A stretch of DNA of 64,000 nt from an uncultured bacterium (GCA_949284415.1 CASDVM010000008.1:62001-126000), one strand, 5' to 3'; shown: positions 1 to 9,399, numbered from the stretch's first letter. The notes: generated by a model from the sequence alone, not told the origin. Numbers and translations are program-made.

Positions 1-710
1 TCTTTTTCTCCTGTTTCAATATATTTTATAATACCTGTTATAATATTTGTGATATCATCATTGTCTGTATTATCTTCTAATGTATTCCCCGTATTGTTTT
101 CATTAATTTCCTCTGTATCGGTATTATTTGTACTTGTCGGCTCTAATAATTTACTTGTAATCTTATTCATATCTATTTTTTCTAATAATTTTGCTTTTTC
201 GGGATCTGATGCGAGTTTTGAAAATTTTGCATCAAGCTGAACAGCCTTTTGTATTCTTTGTGTATATGTAACAACTTCTTGTCGTTTTTGAGCTATTTCC
301 TGTTCAAATTCTTTTACTTTTTCTTCTACTTGTGAGGATGTTGTGCAATTTGCACATTTGTCATTAACAGATGCAATTAATTGTTTAAGTTCACAGCCGA
401 GAGTATCTATTTTGGTATACAATTGTGTGCCTGCATTGCATAATTCCGGAATACTTGAATCTGATAAAATTTTTTGTGCTTTTTGAGCTTGTTTTTGCTC
501 TTGTTCAATTGTATATTTTGTTGCAATACGCATTTGCTCGCTATTTATTTTTTCTAAAATTTTTTGTTTTCCCCCATTTCCTTTTTGAGCTTTGTCCTGT
601 GCTGTCCAAATTGACTCATTAGCAGAAGCCATTGTTGAGTTTGCACTTTGCGTTGTTCCTGTATTAAATATATTTACATTATTTATATTTATACTGTTAA
701 TAGAACTCAT
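1..710 (-). CDS. Coiled-coil hypothetical protein (3' end cut by window)
   Basis: The minus strand reads open from an ATG at 708-710 to the window edge, giving at least 236 residues. The start reads MSSINSININ, Asn/Ser-rich, with no signal peptide or membrane segment. Residues about 45-190 are rich in Gln, Lys and Glu and should form long helices or coiled coil. A Cys cluster (C98 region and a CANC motif) lies mid-protein, and the visible end is very acidic with many Asn and Asp. The upstream stretch is AT-rich (TATATATATA against the ATG). No family recognised. Its composition resembles other signal-less proteins in this window, so a lineage-specific structural or secreted protein is possible but unproven. 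Confidence 0.7.
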   Translation of the reverse strand, partial: MSSINSININNVNIFNTGTTQSANSTMASANESIWTAQDKAQKGNGGKQKILEKINSEQMRIATKYTIEQEQKQAQKAQKILSDSSIPELCNAGTQLYTKIDTLGCELKQLIASVNDKCANCTTSSQVEEKVKEFEQEIAQKRQEVVTYTQRIQKAVQLDAKFSKLASDPEKAKLLEKIDMNKITSKLLEPTSTNNTDTEEINENNTGNTLEDNTDNDDITNIITGIIKYIETGEK

Positions 711-789
711 ATATATATATATTAAGGATATAAATATTAAATATTTGCTTTTATATAAGTTTTCATGTTTGCAAAACTTAATATTTTGA

Positions 790-806
790 ATTATACTTTA
801 TATAAA
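790..806 (+). promoter_or_regulatory. Imperfect copy of the 17-bp AT palindrome ahead of def
   Basis: The stretch matches TATATACTTTATATATA at 14 of 17 positions and points toward def, 13 bp before its ATG. It is weaker and closer than the copies at 6308, 45152, 46400 and 54376, and may simply be an AT-rich -10 region. Confidence 0.25.
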
Positions 807-819
807 GTGAGGTAAGTAT

Positions 820-1389
820 ATGTCCGTAAAAAGAGTTTTACAATATGGAGAAAAGAGTTTAAGAGAGCCTTCAAAGGAAGTTCATAAGGTTTCAAGAAAA
901 ATTCAGGAGCTTGTGCAGGATCTGCTGGATACTATGTATGCTAAAAACGGTGTAGGTTTGGCTGCTCCCCAAATTGGTATTAATTACAGAGTTTTTGTCG
1001 TAGACGTTTCAAAAAATGATGAACCTTTAAATCCTATAGTATTTATAAATCCAAAGATTATTAAAAAATCTGGTGCAATAGTAGCTCAGGAAGGGTGTAT
1101 AAGTTTCCCCGAAGCTTATACGGATGTTAAACGATATAAAAATATTATGGTAAAAGCGCTTGATCGTCATGGCAGACCGTTTGTTATGGAGGCTAAAGAC
1201 GGCTGTCTTCTGGCTCGTGCCATTCAGCATGAAAATGATCATCTTGATGGGATTTTGTTTATTGATCACTGCGTAAATCGTTTTGAAACTGATGAAATTC
1301 TTGCCAAACATCACCTTCCGCCTGTCGAACCCGACAAACTTATAGATGAACCTGAATTGAGCGAGGAATTAGAAAATAAAAATGATTAA
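820..1389 (+). CDS. def: Peptide deformylase
   Basis: Removes the N-formyl group from nascent proteins using a catalytic metal in the cytoplasm. All three family motifs are present: GVGLAAPQIG (residues 44-53), EGCISFPE (91-98, with metal ligand Cys93) and QHENDHLDG (136-144), where His137 and His141 bind metal and Glu138 is catalytic. The length of 189 aa is normal, with a short acidic tail. GAGG-type ribosome site 8 nt before the ATG. It overlaps fmt by 8 bp, the usual def-fmt operon that pairs formylation of initiator tRNA with deformylation of product. Confidence 0.97.
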   Translation: MSVKRVLQYGEKSLREPSKEVHKVSRKIQELVQDLLDTMYAKNGVGLAAPQIGINYRVFVVDVSKNDEPLNPIVFINPKIIKKSGAIVAQEGCISFPEAYTDVKRYKNIMVKALDRHGRPFVMEAKDGCLLARAIQHENDHLDGILFIDHCVNRFETDEILAKHHLPPVEPDKLIDEPELSEELENKND

Positions 1390-2302
1390 TATTGTTTTTT
1401 TCGGTACACCTTTAATTGCATTGAATTCGCTGGAGTATCTGTACAATTCCGATAAATTTAATGTGGCGGCTGTTGTTACTCAGCCTGACAAGCCTGCAGG
1501 GCGCGGACATAAACTTTCGATGTCTCCCGTAAAACAATTTGCACTTGAAAAGGGGATAAATATATTTCAGCCTAAATCTATAAGAAAAGAATCTGAAGTT
1601 ATTGAAGAGTTAAAAAAACTTGCTCCTGATTTTTTCGTAACATTTGCTTTCGGGCAGATTTTATCCCAGGAAGTTCTCGATATTCCGAAATTCGCAACAA
1701 TAAATCTCCATGCATCGCTTTTGCCTAAATATCGCGGGGCTAACCCAATCCAGCGTGCCATAATAAACGGAGATAAACAAACCGGAATTTGTACAATGAT
1801 TACGGAATTAGGTCTGGATTGCGGTGATGTGTGTTTGAAAGAGGTTATTGATATACCTGATAATATGACTTGTGTTGATTTATTTGAAGAAATAAGCGCA
1901 AAATCTCCGAAATTGATAGAAAAGACTTTAATAGGACTTGCCGATAAGACAATTGTGCCTCAAAAACAGAGTGAATACGGGGTTTGCATGGCAAATAAGC
2001 TTACAAAAGAAGAAACTCTTATTGACTGGTCAAAGTCTGCTGAAGAGATTCATAATCTTGTGCGGGGTATTTATAAATTTCCTTCTGCCTATTTTGTTTA
2101 TAACGGTAAAATTATCAAGGTTCTTGAAACTCGTGTGGTAAAAGAGCAGGGAGTCTGCGGTGAGTTTCTTGAATTGACTAAAGAAGGAATTGTTGTCGGG
2201 TGCGGAAAGGATGCTCTACTTCTCGTTAAAGTTAAACCTGAAGGCAAAGGAGAAATGTTTGCAAGAGATTGGGCTAACGGACAGCACATTTTACGGAAAT
2301 AA
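1382..2302 (+). CDS. fmt: Methionyl-tRNA formyltransferase
   Basis: Transfers formyl from 10-formyl-tetrahydrofolate to Met-tRNA(fMet). The N-terminal Rossmann-like domain carries the formyltransferase signature NLHASLLPKYRGANP (residues 108-122), including the catalytic Asn-His pair; the C-terminal third is the OB-fold tRNA-binding domain. Length 306 aa is typical. The start codon lies inside the last codons of def, indicating translational coupling. It is followed 21 nt later by aroH on the same strand. Confidence 0.97.
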   Translation: MINIVFFGTPLIALNSLEYLYNSDKFNVAAVVTQPDKPAGRGHKLSMSPVKQFALEKGINIFQPKSIRKESEVIEELKKLAPDFFVTFAFGQILSQEVLDIPKFATINLHASLLPKYRGANPIQRAIINGDKQTGICTMITELGLDCGDVCLKEVIDIPDNMTCVDLFEEISAKSPKLIEKTLIGLADKTIVPQKQSEYGVCMANKLTKEETLIDWSKSAEEIHNLVRGIYKFPSAYFVYNGKIIKVLETRVVKEQGVCGEFLELTKEGIVVGCGKDALLLVKVKPEGKGEMFARDWANGQHILRK

Positions 2303-2323
2303 AAACAGCAGGAGCTAAAAATA

Positions 2324-2671
2324 ATGATTACAAAAGGGATAAGAGGGGCAATTACGGTTGATGAAAATTCTGAAGCATCCATAAAAGATGCCGTAATTCT
2401 CCTATTAAATGAATTAGTTAAGCAAAATAATATTGATATTAAAATGATTTCGCATGTTATTTTTACATTGACTGATGATTTGAATGCTGCTTTCCCTGCG
2501 AAATTTGCGCGAATTGATTTGGGATGGAAAGATACCGCAATGATGTGTTTTCATGAACTTAATGTCCCCGGCGCTCTTGAAAAATGTCTGCGTGTCTTAA
2601 TTGTTTTGAATTGCGCTGATGACTTTGCTCCAAAATTTGTATATCTAAAACGTGCTGCTCATTTAAGATAA
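2324..2671 (+). CDS. aroH: Chorismate mutase, AroH type
   Basis: Converts chorismate to prephenate for Phe/Tyr synthesis. At 115 aa it matches the monofunctional trimeric AroH family of Bacillus and Cyanobacteria rather than the helical AroQ class. The active-site residues of that family occur at their usual numbers: Arg7 (RGAIT), Arg63, Cys75, Glu78 (CFHE) and Arg90. A GGAG ribosome site precedes the ATG. Its last 9 bp overlap the end of the convergent gene on the minus strand. Confidence 0.93.
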   Translation: MITKGIRGAITVDENSEASIKDAVILLLNELVKQNNIDIKMISHVIFTLTDDLNAAFPAKFARIDLGWKDTAMMCFHELNVPGALEKCLRVLIVLNCADDFAPKFVYLKRAAHLR

Positions 2672-4840
2672 TTTCGTAATTTCTGTTACCGCCGGATCAA
2701 GCAGACGTCTGCCGATTTTTGGAAATTCGATAAGACAGAGCATTTTATTCCCGTATTTTGTCATTTTGGAAACAACCCCTTCGCCGTATTTTGCTGTCGA
2801 TACCCTGTCTCCGGGCTCAAAATTCCGTAAATTATCCGCATGGATATCATCAGCGCTGTAGATTGGAACAACAGTGGGCTGATCATCTGTTTCTTCGTTA
2901 TTTTGAAAATCAGGATTAATCGTGTTTTCCGCGTTCAAATCACCGATTAAATTCAGATCATCCTCTGTTAATTCATCAGTTGTAATATTTTCGGGTTCTT
3001 TCAATGATAAATTATTTTCATCAGGAAGTTTTTCATATATAAATTTATCAACTTCCCTGACAGCCTGTTCTTCTAAAGAATCACTATTCTCAACAATTTG
3101 CGGTTCCTGAAAATCAGAATCTATATCAACTTCGTCAATTGAGTAATCAATTTCAGGTTCTTCTAAAGTAATCGGCTCATTATTTTGATCATTATTGTTT
3201 TCCTGATCTTCTGACTCAAGAATATTATAAATTTCGTTGTCCTGAGATTCTTCAATAGTTATATTATCAATTTTTGTTTCAATTTCTATATTATTTTCGT
3301 TTATCTCAGGTTCGGCAATTTGTTCCTGATTTGGATTTTCTTCCGAAATTTCAGGTTCATCAACTATTTGAACATTTTCATCAACAGATATAAGTTCCGT
3401 ATCATTTTCTTTATCTTGCCCCTGTTCTGCAGAGGTTTCATCAATTGTAATATCAGGATATACAACTTCAGGTGTCTCACCTGTTTGGCTTTGATCTTCA
3501 GTAAATTCGTTCTTCGTATTCTCCTGTTCTGTTGTTTCAACATTCGGTTCCTGCTCTGTATTTACGGCTACTGGCGCAGGTATATTGTCTTGTCCCTGAA
3601 CTTCATTTTGACTGTTTTCTTTGGATGTTGCGCTGTTGTTTATTTCATCAAAATTTAATTCATCAAGTTCCACAATAAACGGAATATTTTGAGTGTGTGC
3701 TCCGTATATGATAAATTCATCATTGTTTAATTTATTCATAAATGTGTTGTATGACGCAAAATCGTGTTGTAAGGTAAGAGGAGCAAACAAAATTAAATTT
3801 TGCGCGATTTCTTTCAGCTCCATCACATATTTAAAGGCGTGAGAACAGATAATTGTTGAGAATACATTGTTTCTGTCAATAAGTTTTTTTAGTAATTTTT
3901 TGTCAGTATTTTCATTTTGAATTTTTACAAAAGAATAAATAGTTTCATTAATAGTCTGCATAGTAGCGTAGACATAAGAAATTATTTCTTTTTGCAAGAC
4001 CGGTGCCATATTGGAAATATCAATAACCGTTACATCTTTTTTTTCTATTGCAATACTTAAGTTTAGAATATCTTTTAATGTTTCTGCAAAGACATTTTGT
4101 TCTTTGTATTTTAACAGTTTGTTTTTAAGCAGAATAAGCTGAGTAATTTGAGTTTCTCTGTACTGCTGGTCAACTACATTCAAGAATGTTTCAAACGGCA
4201 GATAACCTTCAGGCAGTGTTTTTGTGTATTCCTGAACTTCTATAAAGATATCCTGAATTATTGCTTTGCTTGTTGCATCAACATCTTCAAGGTCATTATC
4301 ATATATAAAGTTTATGGTGTCATAGTTTAGCGGAAGTTTAAAATCTTTGCCGAATACTACTTTATCTTCAAAGTCAAATAGCCCGTCAGTATCAAAAATT
4401 ACGGCCTTTTTATCAATTTGTTTGATTATGTTGTTTAAAAGAATATTGGTGTTTTCAAGGTTATTTGAACATACAAGGAGATTATTGTCCAATATTGTTG
4501 AATCAACTTTAATTTGGACATCCTGCTGTGCCAGTTGTCCCAGTATAAGCGGTGATTCAACAGGAATAATATCCAGAAGTTCTTTTGATGGCAGAACAGA
4601 GACAATAGCTTTAGCAGAAGGTATTGTCCCGTTATAATTCTTCAGGATTCCTTCTTCATTGAAGGTAAACAGTAATTTTACAATTGCAAAGTTAGATGTA
4701 CTGTCTGCTTTTATGTTAACAACCTGAGCTACATAGGGAGTATTTGTGTCTTCTATTACGACAAAACCGCCAAGTGCCAGATTATCGTTGACATCATACG
4801 CTATTTTTACTAAATTGTTCTTAATTTCCAATACATTCAT
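2663..4840 (-). CDS. HerA-derived pseudo-ATPase with acidic linker and UvrD-type tail
   Basis: About 725 residues in three parts. Residues 1-105 resemble the HAS barrel of HerA/FtsK-type ATPases. The next 60 follow the HerA core pattern (LILGQLAQQDVQIKV, then a strand ending VIFDTDGLF), but the P-loop position reads SNNLENTN, so no Walker A lysine is present. Residues about 405-640 are an Asp/Glu/Asn/Gln-rich linker. The last 53 residues (PGDRVSTAKYGEGVV to GRRLLDPAV) match the tudor-like C-terminal domain of UvrD/PcrA helicases, which in those proteins contacts RNA polymerase. The ATG at 4840 is preferred over an in-frame GTG at 4846 because GGTGAGG sits 8 nt before it. Role unknown; a DNA- or transcription-associated scaffold is an inference. 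Confidence 0.75.
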   Translation of the reverse strand: MNVLEIKNNLVKIAYDVNDNLALGGFVVIEDTNTPYVAQVVNIKADSTSNFAIVKLLFTFNEEGILKNYNGTIPSAKAIVSVLPSKELLDIIPVESPLILGQLAQQDVQIKVDSTILDNNLLVCSNNLENTNILLNNIIKQIDKKAVIFDTDGLFDFEDKVVFGKDFKLPLNYDTINFIYDNDLEDVDATSKAIIQDIFIEVQEYTKTLPEGYLPFETFLNVVDQQYRETQITQLILLKNKLLKYKEQNVFAETLKDILNLSIAIEKKDVTVIDISNMAPVLQKEIISYVYATMQTINETIYSFVKIQNENTDKKLLKKLIDRNNVFSTIICSHAFKYVMELKEIAQNLILFAPLTLQHDFASYNTFMNKLNNDEFIIYGAHTQNIPFIVELDELNFDEINNSATSKENSQNEVQGQDNIPAPVAVNTEQEPNVETTEQENTKNEFTEDQSQTGETPEVVYPDITIDETSAEQGQDKENDTELISVDENVQIVDEPEISEENPNQEQIAEPEINENNIEIETKIDNITIEESQDNEIYNILESEDQENNNDQNNEPITLEEPEIDYSIDEVDIDSDFQEPQIVENSDSLEEQAVREVDKFIYEKLPDENNLSLKEPENITTDELTEDDLNLIGDLNAENTINPDFQNNEETDDQPTVVPIYSADDIHADNLRNFEPGDRVSTAKYGEGVVSKMTKYGNKMLCLIEFPKIGRRLLDPAVTEITKLS

Positions 4841-4881
4841 TTGCACTTCCTCACCTTGAAAATTATTCTACCATGAACATG

Positions 4882-5457
4882 CTAATTTTGTAATATATCT
4901 TGGAGTTTATTGTAAATTTCGATTGTTAATATACAGATTTTTAAATCTCTTTTTACAAGACTTTTGATAGTTTCTTTGTAACAGCGTAATAATGCTTTAT
5001 TTAAGCCGTTTGTTTCATTTAAAAGAATACGTATTTGTTCTGAATATTCTTTATCCCGTGTATTCGGTTCAATTTTATCAGCAAGAAAAACTATTTTTTC
5101 AAAATCGCTCATATCAAGCTTTCCAAGAGTATGCCATCTGATTGCGGAAAGAATTTCTTTATCTGTTACGTTGAATTCTTTTTCTGCTATGAATGCGCTG
5201 ACAGGTGCATGAAGAGTTTTATAATTAAGCATTTCGCATTCTTCAACGTGTAAGTTTTTATGAATAATATCAAGAAGTTTCCCGTTAGAAAAACATTTCG
5301 CACAATCATGCAGCAGTCCTGCAAGGTATGCTTTTTCTCTATCTAAACCGTATTTCCCGGCCAATTCTTTTGCACACTCTGCCGTACCAAGTGTGTGAAG
5401 GTATCTTTCTTCATTAAGGTTGTTTTTCAACCAATCAAGTATTTTTGTATAATCCAT
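4882..5457 (-). CDS. yqeK: YqeK-type HD phosphohydrolase
   Basis: The 191 aa protein has the HD-domain metal motifs RYLHTLG (His21) and GLLHDCAK (His50-Asp51). YqeK proteins hydrolyse Ap4A symmetrically to two ADP. The gene follows nadD with a 23-bp overlap, the arrangement seen in Firmicutes and many other bacteria, often with rsfS next; here rsfS lies far away at 43.3 kb. Confidence 0.88.
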   Translation of the reverse strand: MDYTKILDWLKNNLNEERYLHTLGTAECAKELAGKYGLDREKAYLAGLLHDCAKCFSNGKLLDIIHKNLHVEECEMLNYKTLHAPVSAFIAEKEFNVTDKEILSAIRWHTLGKLDMSDFEKIVFLADKIEPNTRDKEYSEQIRILLNETNGLNKALLRCYKETIKSLVKRDLKICILTIEIYNKLQDILQN

Positions 5458-6022
5458 TTTTATATATGTAATCCTCTACATTTTTTGTAACAAGAGCATT
5501 AATTGAAATGCCTTGTGCTATTCTCTCTCTAATATGTGTTGATGATATATCCGTAAAAGGCATACCGGCAATTTCAAAAGAATACCCTTTTGCTTTTAGC
5601 CAATCCAGATTAACAGTCTCATTTTCTCTTACAAAAACAATAAAATCAACAAGATTTTTAAATTTTTCAGTTTCATACCAGCTTTCAATTTGCTTAAAGG
5701 CGTCTGTCCCTATAATAAAGTGAATTTTCCCATCAATATTATATTGTTTGTGTAGTTCAAGAGCAGTCAGATATGAGTACGATTTACCTTCATTTTTATA
5801 TTCTGTATCTGAGATTTCAAAGTGCGGGTTGTTTTGTATTGCAAGTTTTACCATATTAAATCGGTGAATGCACATTGATGTGTCATACTCTTTATGAGGC
5901 GGTTTGTATGCAGGTATAAAAATTATTTTATCAAAGCCGTAATGTGATAAAACATATTCAGCCATCTTCAAATGAGCATTATGAATCGGATTAAAAGTTC
6001 CTGAAAAAATACAAAGTTTCAT
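5435..6022 (-). CDS. nadD: Nicotinate-nucleotide adenylyltransferase
   Basis: Adenylates nicotinate mononucleotide to deamido-NAD in NAD synthesis. The nucleotidyltransferase signature GTFNPIHNAH lies at residues 8-17 and the second motif SSTHIRERI near residue 160. Length 195 aa is normal. The ATG at 6022 follows an AT-rich spacer, and a terminator for the upstream small gene lies just before it (6046-6065), so nadD-yqeK probably form their own transcript. Confidence 0.95.
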   Translation of the reverse strand: MKLCIFSGTFNPIHNAHLKMAEYVLSHYGFDKIIFIPAYKPPHKEYDTSMCIHRFNMVKLAIQNNPHFEISDTEYKNEGKSYSYLTALELHKQYNIDGKIHFIIGTDAFKQIESWYETEKFKNLVDFIVFVRENETVNLDWLKAKGYSFEIAGMPFTDISSTHIRERIAQGISINALVTKNVEDYIYKNGLYKNT

Positions 6023-6045
6023 ATACTGATTTTAGCATAATAAAA

Positions 6046-6065
6046 AGCAGAACCGGAGTTCTGCT
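6046..6065 (-). terminator. Rho-independent terminator
   Basis: A perfect 8-bp stem (AGCAGAAC / GTTCTGCT) with a 4-nt loop. On the minus strand it is followed by TTTTTATT, ending the transcript of the 54-residue gene upstream. Confidence 0.8.
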
Positions 6066-6107
6066 GGGAAAAAATTTGTAGGGGAAAAATTAATTGGAGT
6101 TAAAATG

Positions 6108-6272
6108 TTAGATTAAGTGTAAAGCTTGTCTGTTTGCCATTGCGATGAAATTCATCTGGGCAAAAAGTAAATCTGATCTGTCTTCAAACGGCTGATTGTT
6201 GTTGACTGTAACTTGATTTTCGTAGATGTTTTTTAATTTGTCATCAATTTTTTTCAAATTTGCAACTGCCAT
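6108..6272 (-). CDS. Small 54-residue protein behind the AT palindrome
   Basis: An uninterrupted ATG frame on the minus strand with a GAGAGG ribosome site 7 nt upstream. It encodes 54 residues: a Lys/Asn-rich helical first half and a second half reading FAQMNFIAMANRQALHLI. No signal peptide or known family. The exact 17-bp palindrome TATATACTTTATATATA lies 35 bp before the start and a strong terminator follows, so it is a complete monocistronic unit and very likely a real gene. It belongs with the genes at 44347, 45317 and 53410 as a candidate regulon member. Confidence 0.75.
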   Translation of the reverse strand: MAVANLKKIDDKLKNIYENQVTVNNNQPFEDRSDLLFAQMNFIAMANRQALHLI

Positions 6273-6307
6273 TTTATGCCTCTCAATCTTCTTATTTATT
6301 GCTTGTG

Positions 6308-6324
6308 TATATATAAAGTATATA
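6308..6324 (-). promoter_or_regulatory. 17-bp AT palindrome TATATACTTTATATATA
   Basis: Exact match reading toward the small gene that starts at 6272. TATATA arms flank an asymmetric 5-nt core. The spacing (35 bp to ATG) would put the gene-proximal half near a -10 position, so it may be both operator and promoter. Confidence 0.6.
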
Positions 6325-6441
6325 CAAATTTGAAAATTTCATAAAAGGCTTAACTTGTTACATTTCTTTACATAAGATTTAAAAAAGCAATAATTGAATA
6401 AGCTTTGTTTTTATATTTATATAGGGGAAAATAGGAAAACT

Positions 6442-8616
6442 ATGCTCGACAAAAATTATATTAATAATCAGCAGGGCCCGCAGTTTCAAGCGTTAACACC
6501 GCAGTCTTCCTTGCAGGCAGGGCAGCCTCAGGTGGCAATGCAGGCAGTGAATCCGGAACTTTTGAAGCAGAATGTTCAGGACAGTTATGTTGCAAATCGT
6601 CTCGGTGAAAATGCCGATGATCCCAAAGCTACGCTTTATACAGGTGCTCTGGCGATACCCACATGGTTTGCTATTGCAAAAGGTATGGATTATTATGCGG
6701 ATAAATCAAGGGGAGATTTTGAAAAGACAGTTCATCATAAAGTCGGGCAGTTCGGCGATGATATTACAAGCCGGTTTAAAAACGGCAGATTCGGCAAATC
6801 AAGCTTTGCTCACTCATTAAATAACGGATTTAATAATTTTAAAGGATTTTTAAAGCGAAACTTTGTTGACAGATTCAAGGTAACACGTGCATTTGCTTAT
6901 ACTCCCTCAAGGCCTGAGCTTGATATGGTAAAAGGTCAGGCAAACGGTATGTGCGGTATGCTGTTATTTGATTACCCTCAGCATGGCGAACAGTTTGTTA
7001 AACCTCTTAAGTATATTGAAGATTTGGATTGTTACGGAGCTTCAAAAGCTGATATTAAAAAGTGGAAAGCGTTGATGGATAAAGCTCCTGATGTTAATGC
7101 CAAAAATGAAATATTGCAGCGTGCAGAACTTGAAACCATATTGCAAAATTCAAGATTAAAAAGAACTCCTGCTCAAATTGCAAAAGAAATAAGCGATTTT
7201 AAAGCCCTTAATGCAGGCGATAAAATGTTAAAACTGAGAGATTTAAAGGCATTTGAATGGGGTTATAACGATTTTGCGGAAATGGAAACTGTTCAAAAAA
7301 ATATTCAGGAAAAAATGCCGAGGGTGCTGGAAGCCAGCCATGACGCAAATAAAAAAATGTTTGCAAGAATATGGGGGACAAATCACAGCAAATGGGGAAG
7401 AATTAAAACCTGGCTTTTCGGACGTAATGTTTACGCATCTGAAACAGCTAACAAGCTTGCAGGTTCATTAGGCAATGTGGATTTAAAAGCAAAAGATAAC
7501 AGAGAACTTGCAGATGTACTTAAAAAGACCGGTTTGGATAAAAAAATCCCGAAATCTGCGTTAGGTAAATTTTTGGCAAAATATAACAACCTTATTCTTG
7601 AAGGTGCAACAAACAGGGTAGCGGGCGGTAAGTTTGTTGCCTTGATGCAGGCTGCATATTTAGCTGATGTTTTGTATAAAACCGCTAAAACAGAAGGTGC
7701 GAGTGAAAAAGTTAAGACATTTGCAGAGCGTTTCACAGAGATGATTGCTTTCTTCGTAGCAATGCCTCTAGCAATTCAGTTGATGCACAGAATCGGCGGA
7801 CTGCAGTATGCCGGTATGACAAAAGAACAGGTTGAAGCATACAGAAAAGCTTTGAAAGTTCACAATGATACTGCTATGGCGGGTTTGTTTAAGGATAAAG
7901 CTGCATGGAAAGCTTCTAAGGATAACTTGAAACAAATGCGAAACGCAGGAGTTAAAAATCCGATTACAAAATTGTTTAAGCGTATCGGCAGAATTGTTAC
8001 GGTCGGGCTTGAGCAGATAAGACCTTATGATAAGAAAGATATTGCGGATATTGCAAAAAACGGAACAAAGACATATAGAAAAGGTGTAATGAGCAAGATT
8101 AAAGATTTGTTCAGGCATCCGAAATTTGGTCTCAAACAGATGACAGGTTATCCGATGAGGATTGTTTTAGGTATGATGATAATTCTGCCGTTCTTAAGTA
8201 AAATTGCGGTTAAAGGTTCTCACTTAATATTCGGCAAACCTAAAAATTCTGTTCTTGATGAAGGAAAAGAACCTGAAAAAACTGCACAGCTGAATGATCA
8301 AACTCAGCTTCCGCCGCAGCTTCAGCAGGCAGTACAGCAACAGCAGGCTAATCCTCAAAATCAGCCTTACCAAACTATTCGGAACAATTCACAGTCAAAT
8401 TTGCTTAATAAATATAGAAATGGCAATACACAGTCTCAAACTTCTCAATCTGATGCTAATTCTCAAAATTCGTCCGAACCCGTAAGAACTTATATCCCGT
8501 CTCCTGCAGGTGTTCAGCTTCAACAGGGAAATGAAGATCTGACGGCTGCCGATGCCGCTATGAGGCGTGCGGATTCTGCCGAACAACTTGCAATGCAGAC
8601 ACTTAAAATGAATTAA
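6442..8616 (+). CDS. Large lineage-type membrane-associated hypothetical protein
   Basis: 724 residues from the ATG at 6442, chosen over an upstream in-frame start because AGGA sits 7 nt before it. There is no classical signal peptide; the N-terminus is Gln-rich. Hydrophobic segments occur near residues 70-85, 445-465 (IAFFVAMPLAIQLM) and 570-595 (MRIVLGMMIILPFLSKIAV). Between them are basic, helical stretches. The last 120 residues are Gln/Asn/Ser-rich and probably disordered. The layout (basic helical body, paired membrane helices, low-complexity tail) recalls the genes at 13209 and 33304. Function unknown. Confidence 0.8.
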   Translation: MLDKNYINNQQGPQFQALTPQSSLQAGQPQVAMQAVNPELLKQNVQDSYVANRLGENADDPKATLYTGALAIPTWFAIAKGMDYYADKSRGDFEKTVHHKVGQFGDDITSRFKNGRFGKSSFAHSLNNGFNNFKGFLKRNFVDRFKVTRAFAYTPSRPELDMVKGQANGMCGMLLFDYPQHGEQFVKPLKYIEDLDCYGASKADIKKWKALMDKAPDVNAKNEILQRAELETILQNSRLKRTPAQIAKEISDFKALNAGDKMLKLRDLKAFEWGYNDFAEMETVQKNIQEKMPRVLEASHDANKKMFARIWGTNHSKWGRIKTWLFGRNVYASETANKLAGSLGNVDLKAKDNRELADVLKKTGLDKKIPKSALGKFLAKYNNLILEGATNRVAGGKFVALMQAAYLADVLYKTAKTEGASEKVKTFAERFTEMIAFFVAMPLAIQLMHRIGGLQYAGMTKEQVEAYRKALKVHNDTAMAGLFKDKAAWKASKDNLKQMRNAGVKNPITKLFKRIGRIVTVGLEQIRPYDKKDIADIAKNGTKTYRKGVMSKIKDLFRHPKFGLKQMTGYPMRIVLGMMIILPFLSKIAVKGSHLIFGKPKNSVLDEGKEPEKTAQLNDQTQLPPQLQQAVQQQQANPQNQPYQTIRNNSQSNLLNKYRNGNTQSQTSQSDANSQNSSEPVRTYIPSPAGVQLQQGNEDLTAADAAMRRADSAEQLAMQTLKMN

Positions 8617-8648
8617 GTTGATATAAGTGATATTTTTGTTTGTTTTTG

Positions 8649-8677
8649 TTGCCCTAATCATTAAAGCATGCTATAAT
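8649..8677 (+). promoter_or_regulatory. Sigma-70-type promoter
   Basis: TTGCCC, 17-nt spacer, TATAAT. A strong GGAGGG ribosome site follows and the ATG is at 8695, giving a leader of about 10 nt. Confidence 0.7.
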
Positions 8678-8694
8678 ATGTCTCGGAGGGTTTT

Positions 8695-9384
8695 ATGCCG
8701 GCAACATTTGATTATAAGGGTTTCGCAAAAGATTTAACAAAACAGGCTGAAAATGTTATGCCTGAAGATATTGCACTGAAACATAAAAAAGAATTTCTCG
8801 ATAGAATTTATGATTTTACATACATTGCCGGAGAAGCTTTTTCTAATGACGATGCTATTGAGAATTCAGATACAGCAAAAGTTTTAACACAGGTGATTTC
8901 TGAATGGACTTTTCATAAATATGTTGATTTATTGCGTTCCGATATACCGGAGATGTACCATGAAAGCATTTTGCAAAAAGTTGCTTATGTAGCATTTGAA
9001 ATGGGAAAAGAATCTGAATTCAGCAAATTGTCTCAGGAGCAGATGCTTATGCTTGTTGAACGACAGATTAAGAGAGCTTATGCGAAAGCTTGTCAAAAAT
9101 TATTGGACAACGGGCAAATATCGAAAGATGCATGTGATAAAGCCCTTAATCTTTCCAATGCCGATGATTTTGCAAATAAGCTTGTTCATAATGTAAAAAT
9201 TTCCAAAAATAAAAAGTCGACAATGCCTTATACCATAACCGCATTAATCTTAGGAATTTTAACGGTAATACTGAATATTATATATACAGATGCACCTGAT
9301 ATGGTTTTAATCAATACTATAATGATTGTTTTATTATCTGTGTATGTAGGTATTTATATTGGCGCGCAAATTTTTGGCAAATAG
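8695..9384 (+). CDS. Hypothetical protein with two C-terminal membrane helices
   Basis: 229 residues. The first 175 are soluble, charged and mainly helical. The last 50 form two closely spaced transmembrane helices (ITALILGILTVILNIIY and INTIMIVLLSVYVGIYI), so the protein should be tail-anchored with its body in the cytoplasm. It has its own near-consensus promoter and a GGAGGG ribosome site 7 nt before ATG. No family recognised. Confidence 0.8.
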   Translation: MPATFDYKGFAKDLTKQAENVMPEDIALKHKKEFLDRIYDFTYIAGEAFSNDDAIENSDTAKVLTQVISEWTFHKYVDLLRSDIPEMYHESILQKVAYVAFEMGKESEFSKLSQEQMLMLVERQIKRAYAKACQKLLDNGQISKDACDKALNLSNADDFANKLVHNVKISKNKKSTMPYTITALILGILTVILNIIYTDAPDMVLINTIMIVLLSVYVGIYIGAQIFGK

Positions 9385-9399
9385 GTCATTAAGGCAGAC

